Shown here piece by piece: positions 7,096 to 15,208 of a stretch of DNA of 64,000 nucleotides. A program made the translations under genes and the position numbers. The stretch spans positions 248,001 to 312,000 of the forward strand of contig NZ_FRFD01000004.1 in assembly GCF_900143645.1 (NCBI RefSeq), in the 5' to 3' direction. The notes under the pieces are model-generated. The model was given only the letters and a program-made list of their open reading frames with translations, made no database searches and was not told the origin of the DNA. Each line of letters starts with the position of its first letter. Positions within the stretch are counted from its first letter, which is position 1. This DNA comes from Anaerocolumna xylanovorans DSM 12503 (GTDB lineage Bacteria; Bacillota; Clostridia; Lachnospirales; Lachnospiraceae).

Positions 7096-7611
7096 TTAAC
7101 CTCTTTCTTCACTGTCGTTTTGCTGTATTTCCTGCTGCTGTGTATTGCTTTCTTTCTTCTTTTCTTCTGCTCCCGTACTTCTTCTTTCAAGTCCTGCTTT
7201 TATTAGTTCAAGAACTCTCTCAAGCCGGTTGTCCAGATACAGGTATCCTATCAAAGCTTCCAATCCGGTTGCAGACCGGTATTCCGTTATGCTTGCATTT
7301 TTGGCAGTTGTAAAGGATTTGGCATTGCGCCCTCTTTTATAGATAGAAAGCTCTTCCTCCGTAAGCATGTCCTCAATACTATGGTAAAGCTCCATTTGGG
7401 CAGACGCCTTGACAAGGCTGCTTACCCTTTTATGAAGCTTATTCACCGGAGCATTTCCCTGTTCTACCACCAGGGTCCGGATAATTAAATCGTACACTAC
7501 ATCCCCGATAAAGGCAAGCGTTAAAGGAGAATAGGTCTTTAAATCCGTCTCTGCCAAGGAAAATGTCTCTTTTATTATACGAATTAAGCCTTCCTCTACG
7601 CCCTTTTCCAT
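7096..7611 (-). CDS. mrnC: Mini-ribonuclease III
   Basis: 171-residue Mini-III protein: an RNase III catalytic domain without the double-stranded RNA-binding domain. It trims the 3' and 5' ends of 23S rRNA precursors in Bacillus. Visible are LAFIGDVVYDLIIRTLVV (about residues 31-48, containing the catalytic acidic residues), the HKRVSSLVKASAQ helix and the signature SITEYRSATGLEALIGYLYL near residue 110-130. The C-terminal 25 residues are a low-complexity K/E/Q tail. It overlaps the end of cysS by 16 bases, the conserved arrangement in Firmicutes. Confidence 0.94.
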   Translation of the reverse strand: MEKGVEEGLIRIIKETFSLAETDLKTYSPLTLAFIGDVVYDLIIRTLVVEQGNAPVNKLHKRVSSLVKASAQMELYHSIEDMLTEEELSIYKRGRNAKSFTTAKNASITEYRSATGLEALIGYLYLDNRLERVLELIKAGLERRSTGAEEKKKESNTQQQEIQQNDSEERG

Positions 7612-9035
7612 CTTACACCTTCTCTTGTATCTTCTAACACAATTCCCTTCTCAAGCAGTAGATTCCTGACTTCATCAGCTCGTTTAAAATCTTTTTGCTT
7701 TCTTGCTTCCTGGCGGTCTTTGATAAGCTGCTCAATCTCTTCATCCAAAAGCTCTTCCTTTTTAAAAGCCTTAATTCCAAGGACACCGCACAATAATGTT
7801 ATTTTATCCAGCAATGCCTTTAAAAAGGCGGGAGAGGATTCTTCCGTTCCATTGGTATTTGCAAATTTCACCAGTTCGAATATAGCAGATACTGCATCTG
7901 CAGTGTTAAAATCATCTTCCATGGCTGTTTCGAATTTCTCCTGAAACTTCGCCGCTTCTTTTACCAACTCCCCTTCTTCTTTTGAAAAAGCTTTACTTTT
8001 GTCCGTTGACAGCCCACTGACCATCTCGCATTCTTTTTTCTTTGCATTTTCTAAAAGATGTGTTAAATTGGCTGCAGCTGTCTGAATTCTATCCAATGCA
8101 TTCTTAGATGCTTCCATAAGATCCCTGTTGAAATTAATCGGACTTCTGTAATGGGCGCTTAACATAAAGAAGCGCAATACCGAGAGGTCATAGCTCCCAC
8201 CGATTTCCCTGACTGTAAAAAAATTTCCTGTGGATTTGGACATTTTCTTGTTATCAATATTTAAAAATCCATTGTGCATCCAGTATCTGGCGAACTCTTT
8301 CCCGTTGCAGGCTTCACTTTGCGCAATCTCATTTTCATGATGAGGGAAAATCAAATCCTCTCCTCCTGCATGGATATCAATTTCCTCGCCTAAGTATTTT
8401 TTACTCATTACCGAGCACTCAATATGCCAGCCAGGCCTTCCCTCACTCCAGGGGGATTTCCAGAAGGGTTCTCCTTCCTTCTTCGGCTTCCAGAGTACAA
8501 AATCCATGGGATCTTCCTTTTCGTCACTTACGGCAATGCGGATTCCGGCTTCCAGATCATCAATATTTTTCTTTGAGAGCTTGCCGTATTCCGGGAAACT
8601 TCTGGTGCGGAAATATACGGTGCCGTTTTTTTCATATGCGTAATTCTTCTCAATAAGGGTAGCAATCATCTCGATCATTCCGTCAATTTCTTCGGTTGCT
8701 TTGGGATTATAAGTAGCAGGCTCTACATTTAACCCTTCTATATCCTTCTTAAATTCCTTTATATAACGTTCAGATATCTCTGCGGCAGTTACACCCTCTT
8801 GGATTGCCTTCTTGATAATCTTATCATCCACATCCGTAAAATTAGAGACGAAATTCACCTCATATCCCTTGTATTCAAAATAACGCCTTACAGTATCAAA
8901 GATTATGATTGGCCTTGCATTTCCGATATGGATATAATTATAGACCGTAGGACCGCAGACATACATCTTTACCTTGCCCTCTTCCAAAGGAATGAACTCT
9001 TCTTTTTTCTTTGTCAGGGTATTATAGATTTTCAT
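7596..9035 (-). CDS. cysS: Cysteinyl-tRNA synthetase
   Basis: 479-residue class I aminoacyl-tRNA synthetase that charges tRNA-Cys. The HIGH motif appears as HIGN in YNYIHIGNARP (residues 36-39), C27 begins the zinc site, which continues with WHIECS and HHENEIAQSE, and KMSKSTGN is the KMSKS loop. The C-terminal part is the anticodon-binding helical domain. The length is normal. It lies between cysE and mrnC. Its ribosome site GGAAAGAGG is the flank of a small GTGAAT/ATTCAC palindrome related to the repeats upstream of cysE and metY. The upstream T-box with a UGC specifier ties its expression to uncharged tRNA-Cys. Confidence 0.97.
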   Translation of the reverse strand: MKIYNTLTKKKEEFIPLEEGKVKMYVCGPTVYNYIHIGNARPIIIFDTVRRYFEYKGYEVNFVSNFTDVDDKIIKKAIQEGVTAAEISERYIKEFKKDIEGLNVEPATYNPKATEEIDGMIEMIATLIEKNYAYEKNGTVYFRTRSFPEYGKLSKKNIDDLEAGIRIAVSDEKEDPMDFVLWKPKKEGEPFWKSPWSEGRPGWHIECSVMSKKYLGEEIDIHAGGEDLIFPHHENEIAQSEACNGKEFARYWMHNGFLNIDNKKMSKSTGNFFTVREIGGSYDLSVLRFFMLSAHYRSPINFNRDLMEASKNALDRIQTAAANLTHLLENAKKKECEMVSGLSTDKSKAFSKEEGELVKEAAKFQEKFETAMEDDFNTADAVSAIFELVKFANTNGTEESSPAFLKALLDKITLLCGVLGIKAFKKEELLDEEIEQLIKDRQEARKQKDFKRADEVRNLLLEKGIVLEDTREGVRWKRA

Positions 9036-9036
9036 A

Positions 9037-9062
9037 GTAACCTCTTTCCGTGAATATCAATT
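9037..9062 (-). repeat. Small RBS-carrying palindrome before cysS
   Basis: On the minus strand GTGAAT TGAT ATTCAC forms a perfect 6-bp hairpin, directly followed by GGAAAGAGGTTACT and the cysS ATG. The TTGATATTCACG core equals the right half of the element before cysE and metY. Confidence 0.55.
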
Positions 9063-9073
9063 CACAAAACATT

Positions 9074-9778
9074 TTATTCATCATTGGCTGAAACCTCATC
9101 CATGGATTGCTCCTGTATAATCTCATCCATCCCGAATTTTAACTGAATCTGCCTGATTTCCTCTCTTAGTACGCGGTTTTCCCTCTTTAGGCCTTGAAGC
9201 TCCGCATATACAGGATCAGGCAAATGTATCTGGTCCATATCTTCTCTTGGCACCTTTACATTATCCCTCTTTACGACATGCCCCGGAACACCAACCACCG
9301 TAGAATTTGCCGGTACCTCTGAAAGCACTACAGATCCTGCTCCTATTTTGGAATTTTCCCCAACAGTAAAGGAACCAAGTACCTTTGCCCCTACACTAAC
9401 CATAACATTATTGCCAATGGTAGGATGCCTTTTCCCGTTTTCCTTTCCGGTGCCTCCTAAAGTCACTCCCTGATACAGGGTAACATTATCTCCCACAATG
9501 GCCGTTTCTCCGATTACTACCCCATTTCCGTGGTCGATAAATAGTCCCTTTCCAATGGTTGCTCCCGGATGTATCTCTATTCCGGTCTTCCTTGCAGTCC
9601 TTTGTGAAAGCCACCTTGCCAGAAAATAATGCTTGTGCAGATATAGCTTATGTGCCAGGCGGTATCTTAATATAGCCTTAAAGCTTGGATATAAAAACAC
9701 TTCCATTGATGATTTTATAGCAGGGTCCCGCTCTCTTATTATTTCAATTTCTTCCTTAATATATTTTATGATACCCAT
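9074..9778 (-). CDS. cysE: Serine O-acetyltransferase
   Basis: 234-residue serine acetyltransferase of the EpsC/NifP subgroup. It makes O-acetylserine from serine and acetyl-CoA, the first step of cysteine synthesis. An N-terminal helical part precedes the left-handed beta-helix of hexapeptide repeats, with the catalytic FIDHGNGVVIGETA (about residues 80-93) and GVTLGGTGKENGKRHPTIG loop. After the beta-helix comes a charged coiled-coil-like tail (ELQGLKRENRVLREEIRQI) that I do not expect in short homologues. It is the first gene after the T-box leader, and its SD (GAAAGGAG) is part of a dispersed repeat element that also precedes metY. Confidence 0.96.
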   Translation of the reverse strand: MGIIKYIKEEIEIIRERDPAIKSSMEVFLYPSFKAILRYRLAHKLYLHKHYFLARWLSQRTARKTGIEIHPGATIGKGLFIDHGNGVVIGETAIVGDNVTLYQGVTLGGTGKENGKRHPTIGNNVMVSVGAKVLGSFTVGENSKIGAGSVVLSEVPANSTVVGVPGHVVKRDNVKVPREDMDQIHLPDPVYAELQGLKRENRVLREEIRQIQLKFGMDEIIQEQSMDEVSANDE

Positions 9779-9782
9779 TTTT

Positions 9783-9900
9783 AACTCCTTTCGTGAATAT
9801 CAAATATTTGATTTTATATTCCTGAATACGTAGTTGAAAATTCATTTTTCAAACTAACTGCCATGGCATACCGAAAGTCTGAATACCGTCACAAATAAAA
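9783..9900 (-). repeat. Repeat element before cysE (copy of the metY element)
   Basis: Reading the minus strand: a degenerate CATGG-module (9857-9900), then TTAGTTTGAAAAATGAATT with TTTTCAA (hairpin), then CTACGTATTCAGGAATAT, then ATCAAAT/ATTTGATATT palindrome, CACGAAAGGAGTTA and the cysE ATG. About 70 bases match the element before metY (24.2 kb) almost base for base. It lies between the T-box terminator and cysE. Confidence 0.85.
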
Positions 9901-9904
9901 AGCA

Positions 9905-10140
9905 TAAAAAAACTCCGTCTCATTTAGAGACGAAGTTACTCCGCGGTTCCACTCTATTATACAGGAAAAAACGCCTGCACTCTTAAAGGATAACGGCCCG
10001 ACCGGATTAAGCTAAGCTTTCGCCTCACTTAATCAGCTCCCAGATGCACTTCGCCGGTATTCGGGTAAAGGATGCTTTCAGCCGGTGACATCCCCTCTCT
10101 GCTGCCCTCTTTCTGACTACTTTTCTGTTCACAGCTTTTC
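9905..10140 (-). promoter_or_regulatory. T-box riboswitch (specifier UGC, cysteine)
   Basis: Minus-strand leader with the T-box core AGAGTGGAACCGCGGAG (complement of about 9939-9955) and a terminator whose arms ACTTCGTCTC / GAGACGGAGT are followed by TTTTTTT (9906-9937). Stem I starts about 10139 with AGCTGTGAACAG and shows the AGAGAGGGGA distal element; near the 3' side of Stem I the bases AAGTGCATC offer the specifier TGC at 10048-10046. Uncharged tRNA-Cys should stabilise the antiterminator and allow transcription of cysE-cysS-mrnC-rlmB. The specifier position is read by eye. Confidence 0.9.
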
Positions 10141-10155
10141 ATATATTAGTTCCCA

Positions 10156-10229
10156 TTGCATAAATCGTCTGCTTGCAGATGATTTACTGCATCAAATCAG
10201 GATGTGAAATGCTTTTTTATTTCACATTA
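10156..10229 (+). repeat. Diverged copy of the intergenic repeat in the T-box 5' leader
   Basis: CATTGCATAAATCGTCTGC / GCAGATGATT hairpin, ACTGCATCAAAT, then TGTGAAAT...ATTTCACA. The order (GCATA, stem, ACTGC, linker with AAAT, GAAA hairpin) copies the units at 37.6, 60.5 and 63.0 kb, with different arm sequences. The T-box transcript would begin inside it. Confidence 0.55.
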
Positions 10230-10237
10230 TATCCTTT

Positions 10238-10266
10238 ATTCTATGCAAAAGGAAGGAAAATGTCAA
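10238..10266 (-). promoter_or_regulatory. Sigma-A promoter of the cysteine operon
   Basis: TTGACA (10266-10261), 17-base spacer, TAGAAT (10243-10238) on the minus strand, giving a start near 10231 ahead of the T-box. Confidence 0.8.
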
Positions 10267-10272
10267 TCACAA

Positions 10273-11418
10273 TTAAACAATCTCATTCAGAAAAAGTCTT
10301 CTGTAAAGTTGTATTTCTGATATAGCTTCAAATACACTATTCTTATCCCCTGATACTATCCGTTCTTTTATTTCTTCTTCTCCAAGCTTTCCAAAGAATA
10401 AAAGGGCAAGGTCTCCAATATCTCCCCTTAGCATGGGGGAATCTTCCGTATTGGTTACATTGCATCCGCTCTCACTGATATCCAGCCGGAAAATGCCGTT
10501 ATTATCTGGTATTCTGTCATCCTTTGCTTCTATTACAATGGATATATCTTTTTTTGATCGAAGACTCGAAAAAAACGCCTTTAGGTTTATAATTCTTACC
10601 ATAATCGCCGGTTCAAAGCCTTCTTCCTTCTCTTTCAGGCAGGAAGAAAATTCATGGTATAGTTTTGACAGCACTTCCTCCCTGTAAGCCAAATCATAAA
10701 TACATTCTGAAAGCTGTAAACCATCATCCTTCATATAGGCCGCATATCCGATTAATTTATCTTTCTTGAAAACCAGTGCAATGCCGCCGTTAGTACTGCT
10801 CACCTCTATTAACAGCTTTTCATAGTACTTACGGCTTCTTAAGGCATAGACATCATATTCCTGTCTTAATCTGTTCTCAGCAAATTCCGTAAGAATCCTT
10901 CGGTTGTTTTTATCCGGAACAGTAAGCCTTAAAAGCCTGTTTTCCTTCTCTTTCCCGGATTCTTTTAAAGCTGTTTCTCTCATTTTTCTGACCCAGTTCT
11001 CCTGGGTATAAACTTTGCGGAAATCATAAGGATAATAGATTGCCTCCGCTGCCGGCATAAGGTAGGTAAAAGGTTTTCCTTCTTCATACATACTTTGAAG
11101 TGCTCTCTCAATTAAAAGCCCCATATACCCTTTCCGGCGCTCCTCTTTTCTGGTAGCCACCCCTACAATATAATCCGATTTTACTTCATTCCCTTTGACT
11201 TCCAAAGTATATGGATTTAAGTGCAGCATGGAGCATAATTTATCCCCCTTATACAGGGTATAAATACGGTTATAAGGAACTACCCACTCAAAATAAAAAT
11301 CCGTATAGGCGTCAGAATCGCCAAAGCACTCCTGCCAGAGGCTGTAGACATCTTCTCTTACCTTCTCTATCCCGTTTTCTTTCGCCTCTTCCAAGGAAGT
11401 AAACATTACGTATTCCAT
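10273..11418 (-). CDS. GNAT-family N-acetyltransferase (Eis-like layout)
   Basis: 381-residue protein with an N-terminal GNAT fold: the acetyl-CoA-binding motif A is IVGVATRKEERRKGYMGLLI (about residues 84-103), followed by FTYLMPAAEAIYYPYDF. The middle (about 190-260) resembles a second GNAT-like lobe, and the C-terminal part may correspond to the sterol-carrier-like domain of Eis enzymes (GDLALLFFGKLGEEEIKERI). Such proteins acetylate amines, including aminoglycosides in Eis, but the natural substrate here is unknown. GGAGG lies 12-13 bases before ATG 11418; the in-frame ATG four codons later is an alternative. ispF lies upstream on the same strand. Confidence 0.82.
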   Translation of the reverse strand: MEYVMFTSLEEAKENGIEKVREDVYSLWQECFGDSDAYTDFYFEWVVPYNRIYTLYKGDKLCSMLHLNPYTLEVKGNEVKSDYIVGVATRKEERRKGYMGLLIERALQSMYEEGKPFTYLMPAAEAIYYPYDFRKVYTQENWVRKMRETALKESGKEKENRLLRLTVPDKNNRRILTEFAENRLRQEYDVYALRSRKYYEKLLIEVSSTNGGIALVFKKDKLIGYAAYMKDDGLQLSECIYDLAYREEVLSKLYHEFSSCLKEKEEGFEPAIMVRIINLKAFFSSLRSKKDISIVIEAKDDRIPDNNGIFRLDISESGCNVTNTEDSPMLRGDIGDLALLFFGKLGEEEIKERIVSGDKNSVFEAISEIQLYRRLFLNEIV

Positions 11419-11470
11419 ACGTTCTCTATGCCTCCTTTCCTATCCCATCCTTTTGTGACGCTATCTATTC

Positions 11471-12034
11471 TTACCTGTTTTTTAAACTGCAGCCGCTGCA
11501 GCCGGCACAACCGCCTGTCTTTTCCGGAAACACATAGCTTCTGTCATCATAACGGTAATCTGCTGCACTGGTTAAAAGGCATACCGCATTGCAGGATATG
11601 CCAAGTCCCTCACCAGTAAAGCCAAGTCCTTCCTCTGTAGTTGCTTTGATATTAATTTGATTTAATTCTATGCCAAGAACACGTGCTATATTCTCTCTCA
11701 TGGTCTCAATGTAGGGTGCCATTTTAGGTTTTTGGGCAATAATCGTTGCATCAATATTTTCTACAAGATAAAAACTTTCGTCTAAAAGCTCCTTCACTCT
11801 TTGCAATAATACCAGACTGGATACTCCCTTGTAGGTTTCATCCGTATCCGGAAAATGCTTTCCGATATCTCCTAACGCTGCTGCTCCTAATAGACTGTCC
11901 ATAATTGCATGGGTTAAAACATCTGCATCCGAATGTCCTAACAGTCCCTTTTCATAAGGAATTGTAACACCCCCGATTATTAAATCTCTTCCCTCTACCA
12001 GCTTGTGTACATCATATCCTGAACCAATTCTCAT
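11471..12034 (-). CDS. ispF: 2-C-methyl-D-erythritol 2,4-cyclodiphosphate synthase, with Cys-rich tail
   Basis: 187-residue IspF, the fifth enzyme of the MEP isoprenoid pathway, forming a cyclic diphosphate from CDP-ME-2-phosphate. The metal ligands D8 and H10 (GSGYDVHKL), the [18 protein letters not shown] helix, [11 protein letters not shown] and the [19 protein letters not shown] active-site strand are all present. Normal IspF ends after the AVxLL segment (here NAVCLL, about 157-160). This one continues for about 27 residues and finishes [12 protein letters not shown], a CxxCxxC motif that is not part of the enzyme fold. Alone in its operon with the acetyltransferase downstream. Confidence 0.95.
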   Translation of the reverse strand: MRIGSGYDVHKLVEGRDLIIGGVTIPYEKGLLGHSDADVLTHAIMDSLLGAAALGDIGKHFPDTDETYKGVSSLVLLQRVKELLDESFYLVENIDATIIAQKPKMAPYIETMRENIARVLGIELNQINIKATTEEGLGFTGEGLGISCNAVCLLTSAADYRYDDRSYVFPEKTGGCAGCSGCSLKNR

Positions 12035-12116
12035 CTATATCACCTTGCATTCGCAATTACTCCTTTTTAATAATTTATATTACAAAAAAAGACTGCCGGT
12101 AAGACAATCTTCCTAA

Positions 12117-12190
12117 TAGCGAAGGACGGATTTGAACCGCCGACACTGCGGGTATGAACCGCATGCTCTAGCCAACTGAGCTACTTCGCC
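12117..12190 (-). tRNA. tRNA-Met (anticodon CAT, elongator type)
   Basis: 74-base cloverleaf on the minus strand: GGCGAAG/CTTCGCT acceptor with G1-T72, A73, D arm GCTC/GAGC, anticodon stem TGCGG/CCGCA with loop TTCATAC, T loop TTCAAAT. It lacks the three G-C pairs of the anticodon stem that mark initiators, and G1-T72 is typical for clostridial elongator tRNA-Met. A lysidine-modified tRNA-Ile2 is less likely. It lies 75 bases from tRNA-Val and is probably cotranscribed. Confidence 0.9.
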
Positions 12191-12264
12191 ATATATAAGC
12201 AAATACCTTAAAATCTCAACTAAACTTTGTCAGGACTTCTAATTTCTTTGCTGTTTCATAAAAA

Positions 12265-12337
12265 TGGGACCTATAGGGCTCGAACCTATGACCCTCTGCT
12301 TGTAAGGCAGATGCTCTCCCAGCTGAGCTAAGATCCC
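12265..12337 (-). tRNA. tRNA-Val (anticodon TAC)
   Basis: 73-base cloverleaf on the minus strand with acceptor GGGATCT/AGGTCCC, A73, anticodon stem TCTGC/GCAGA around CTTACAA, and T stem ATAGG/CCTAT around TTCGAGC. Anticodon TAC reads GUN valine codons. Confidence 0.95.
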
Positions 12338-12340
12338 ATT

Positions 12341-12368
12341 AAAGTACTTGTCTCTCAACAAGTACTTT
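12341..12368. terminator. Hairpin downstream of the chemoreceptor gene
   Basis: AAAGTACTTGT / ACAAGTACTTT is an 11-bp perfect stem with a 6-base loop between the chemoreceptor stop and tRNA-Val. The T-runs are short; it probably ends chemoreceptor transcripts. Confidence 0.55.
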
Positions 12369-12416
12369 ATTATTATATTTATGAAACTATATTTTGTCAA
12401 GTATTTTTTATTGCTT

Positions 12417-14435
12417 TTATTCCGAAAGTTTGAAAAATCCCAGTCTATTTTCCAAATTAGCAGAAGTTAATGCGAGATTTGTAGCATCCTCGCCTACCGC
12501 TTCACTGATTCTTGTTACTTCATTGGCTGCTGATAACAGTTCAGCTGACGTTGCCAAAATCTCCTCGGCACCGGCAGACTGTTCTTCTGTGATAGCTGCA
12601 ACTGATACCGCTACCTGGTCTACTTCCTTTATTCTCTCACTTAAGGAATTTACCAGTGCATCTGTTTCATTAACTGCTTCAAAGATATTCTCAAAAGCTG
12701 AACTGGTTTCTTTTATCAGCGAAGAACTGTTTTCGATGCTCACTACGCTTTCTTTCGTCTTCTTAATAGTATTATCTACAAGGATATTGATTCTTCCGAT
12801 ATTGCCGGCTATCTTACTTACAGCCTCTGAGCTGGTCTCCGCCAATTTTCTGATTTCTTCCGCTACTACGGCAAATCCCTTTCCGGCATCTCCGGCTCTT
12901 GCAGCCTCTATGGCAGCATTCAGGGAAAGGAGATTGGTCTGTGTTGCAATTTCACCAATCAGGGAGATAATGTCATTAATCTCTTTTGTGGAACTTCCCA
13001 CATCTCCTACTACTTCTTCCAGATTATAAATATCTTTCTCAACATCCTGTACATACAGATTAACCTTATCTATCTTCTGCTTACCTTCTGCCGAAAGCAC
13101 GACTGTCTGCTTCATCTTGGTACTGGCATCTCTGCTGATAGAATCCGCCATAGAAACTACCTGTGCCAGTGAAGATGCACTTTCTGCCACTTCGCTGATA
13201 GTCTTTGCCAGTTCATCTACTGTCAGATTAAGTTCCTGCATGGAGGAAGATTGTATCTTTGCCGAATTCGTCAAGTTCTCTGCTGCTTCACTGCTGCTTT
13301 CAGCCTGAGTGTTTAATTTATTGACGAGATCATAGAATTCTTTTATGATCTCCCTCATTATCTTAATAAAGTTCTGAAGACCTTCCGTCATCACTACAAC
13401 TTCATTGGTTCCCTTTACTTCTACCTGAATGTCAAAATTCCCCTTCGTAATTTCTCCAATACTTCCGGTCACCTTCTTAATCGGCACAACAACATAATGC
13501 AGCACTCTTTCTATAATCAAAGTAAGCAATAAAATTGCTATAACAGAACCTGCAATTACAACCGCAATCAGCTTATTAATCGCAGAGAACACCTCACTCT
13601 TTGACACATAGGAAGCCAGCACCCAGTTGGTTCCTTCGATTTCTTCCATATAGGCCAAATACGTTTTGCTGCCGCTCTTCAAGGTAAATACCGATTTATT
13701 ACCCGCTGCAATCTGCTTGGCAATTCCTACGAGCAGGGCATTCTTCGGGTCTTCATCCAGCTTTTTGGATATAAGTGCCTTATCCTCATAGCCTAAAATC
13801 ACATTATCTGTCTTATCAATTAACAGGGAGGCACCAGTCTTAAGTACCTTCATGCTGGCCACCTGATCTGTTATCTCACTTAAATATATGTCTGCCGCCG
13901 CAACCTTTGTTGTTCCGTCCGATGATTTCAGCTTCGCTGATGCCGCAATACAGTATTCCCCGGTATTGGCATCTATATAAGGTGCACCAAAGGCAAAGGT
14001 ATCCCTGTCCGCTCCTTCTTTGTACCAATCCCGCTCTGATACCACAAAATCTGATCCGGGAGTAAAATCAAAGGCATTGAGCAGTTTTCCGTCGCTTGTC
14101 CCTATGTAGACTCCAAGGGGCACACTAGAATTACTTTTCTTTGTAATTTCCAGATAACTGACCGTATCCGTATCATTCATTGCTTTAAAATCCAGGGTAT
14201 TTTTTATTTCCGTAAGACTGCTAAGTATCTTCCCGGACCATGCCCCCACTTCCCTGATATTGGCCTGTGCCTGATACTTTACGATATTACTGCCATAATC
14301 CAGAATAATGCTATTGGCAGTATTAAAAGTAATTGTTAAAAGCCCTGCAATTGAAAGTGCAACTACCGGAATCAGGATGGAGATCATCCGTCCTTTCATT
14401 CCTAATTTTCTCTTTGGAGCTGTCCTATTCTTCAT
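12417..14435 (-). CDS. Methyl-accepting chemotaxis protein (Cache sensor)
   Basis: 672-residue chemoreceptor. A first membrane helix (about residues 16-38, [18 protein letters not shown]) and a second (about 288-312, [20 protein letters not shown]) flank an extracellular domain of about 250 residues with the look of a double Cache ligand-binding domain ([34 protein letters not shown]). A HAMP linker follows, then the coiled-coil signalling hairpin with the highly conserved tip [19 protein letters not shown] and [18 protein letters not shown]. It has no C-terminal CheR-tethering pentapeptide (it ends FFKLSE). Cache domains usually bind amino acids or small organic acids; the ligand is not deducible. 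It stands alone as a single-gene unit. Confidence 0.94.
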   Translation of the reverse strand: MKNRTAPKRKLGMKGRMISILIPVVALSIAGLLTITFNTANSIILDYGSNIVKYQAQANIREVGAWSGKILSSLTEIKNTLDFKAMNDTDTVSYLEITKKSNSSVPLGVYIGTSDGKLLNAFDFTPGSDFVVSERDWYKEGADRDTFAFGAPYIDANTGEYCIAASAKLKSSDGTTKVAAADIYLSEITDQVASMKVLKTGASLLIDKTDNVILGYEDKALISKKLDEDPKNALLVGIAKQIAAGNKSVFTLKSGSKTYLAYMEEIEGTNWVLASYVSKSEVFSAINKLIAVVIAGSVIAILLLTLIIERVLHYVVVPIKKVTGSIGEITKGNFDIQVEVKGTNEVVVMTEGLQNFIKIMREIIKEFYDLVNKLNTQAESSSEAAENLTNSAKIQSSSMQELNLTVDELAKTISEVAESASSLAQVVSMADSISRDASTKMKQTVVLSAEGKQKIDKVNLYVQDVEKDIYNLEEVVGDVGSSTKEINDIISLIGEIATQTNLLSLNAAIEAARAGDAGKGFAVVAEEIRKLAETSSEAVSKIAGNIGRINILVDNTIKKTKESVVSIENSSSLIKETSSAFENIFEAVNETDALVNSLSERIKEVDQVAVSVAAITEEQSAGAEEILATSAELLSAANEVTRISEAVGEDATNLALTSANLENRLGFFKLSE

Positions 14436-14565
14436 AATGCTTCCACCTTTCGGAATTTTTTTGTATACGAACCATTTTATTTATAAACTCTATTGTAGTT
14501 TCCATTAGAAATTCCGTCAAGTCATTTTTCAACATATTTTGACATAGTTCTTAATAAAACCTAAC

Positions 14566-14615
14566 AAAAAAATTAATGTGCCTTAACAATTAGGAATTCT
14601 CTGTTAAGGCACATT
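14566..14615 (-). terminator. Terminator after cdd
   Basis: AATGTGCCTTAACA / TGTTAAGGCACATT, a 14-bp perfect stem, is followed on the minus strand by AATTTTTTTG; a T-rich run on the other side makes it usable in both directions. Confidence 0.85.
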
Positions 14616-14626
14616 ATTATTTTTTA

Positions 14627-15145
14627 TTATTCTGCTAAATTAGCCGGACCAAATCCTAACGGCAGAAGCTCTTCCAAAGTATAAATCCAGTAATCATATT
14701 CTGACTTTGCCAGTATTACCAGAAAATTCTTTGGATTGCAAAATTCCATCATGACCTGTCTGCATACTCCGCAGGGAGAACAATAGTCCTGCAATATTCC
14801 ATCCTTGCCGCCGACAATTGCTATTGCCAGGAATTCTTTTTCTCCTTCACTGACTGCTTTAAAAAATGCTGTCCGCTCCGCGCAGTTCGTAGGTGTAAAA
14901 GAGGCATTTTCTATGTTGCAGCCTTTATAAATCTTATGGCTTTTCGTTAGCAGGGCAGCCCCTACCTTAAAGCCGGAATACGGCGTATAAGAGTAATTCA
15001 GACTGTCTATGGCCTCTCTTATAAGCTTTCTGCAGGTATCTGCGCTGACCGCTCCTGCCACTTCTCTTTTGCCGGATGGAACTAATGCTCCTTCATGCCT
15101 GCAGGCAAGTTCATTTAATTCTTTTCCTCTATTTTGTTCATCCAT
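14627..15145 (-). CDS. cdd: Cytidine deaminase with N-terminal extension
   Basis: 172-residue cytidine deaminase, converting cytidine and deoxycytidine to uridine forms. The catalytic CAE (in PTNCAERTAFFKA) and zinc-binding PCGVCRQVMMEF motifs are intact, with YSGFKVGAALLT before them. Typical homologues are 130-146 residues; here about 38 polar residues (MDEQNRGKELNELACRHEG and onward) precede the enzyme domain. The start is taken at ATG 15145, 7-8 bases after GGGGG; a TTG five codons upstream also keeps the frame open. It follows the GH1 gene by 64 bases on the same strand and may be read through from it. Confidence 0.92.
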   Translation of the reverse strand: MDEQNRGKELNELACRHEGALVPSGKREVAGAVSADTCRKLIREAIDSLNYSYTPYSGFKVGAALLTKSHKIYKGCNIENASFTPTNCAERTAFFKAVSEGEKEFLAIAIVGGKDGILQDYCSPCGVCRQVMMEFCNPKNFLVILAKSEYDYWIYTLEELLPLGFGPANLAE

Positions 15146-15208
15146 GAAATTATCCCCCAATGCATATTTTTATGGTGTATCTGGTATTGTACCACAAAAA
15201 TATATGCC

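Noticed and set aside
12394..13029. 211-aa plus-strand ORF opposite the chemoreceptor
   Set aside because: Ser/Ala/Thr-rich shadow of the coiled-coil coding region on the other strand.
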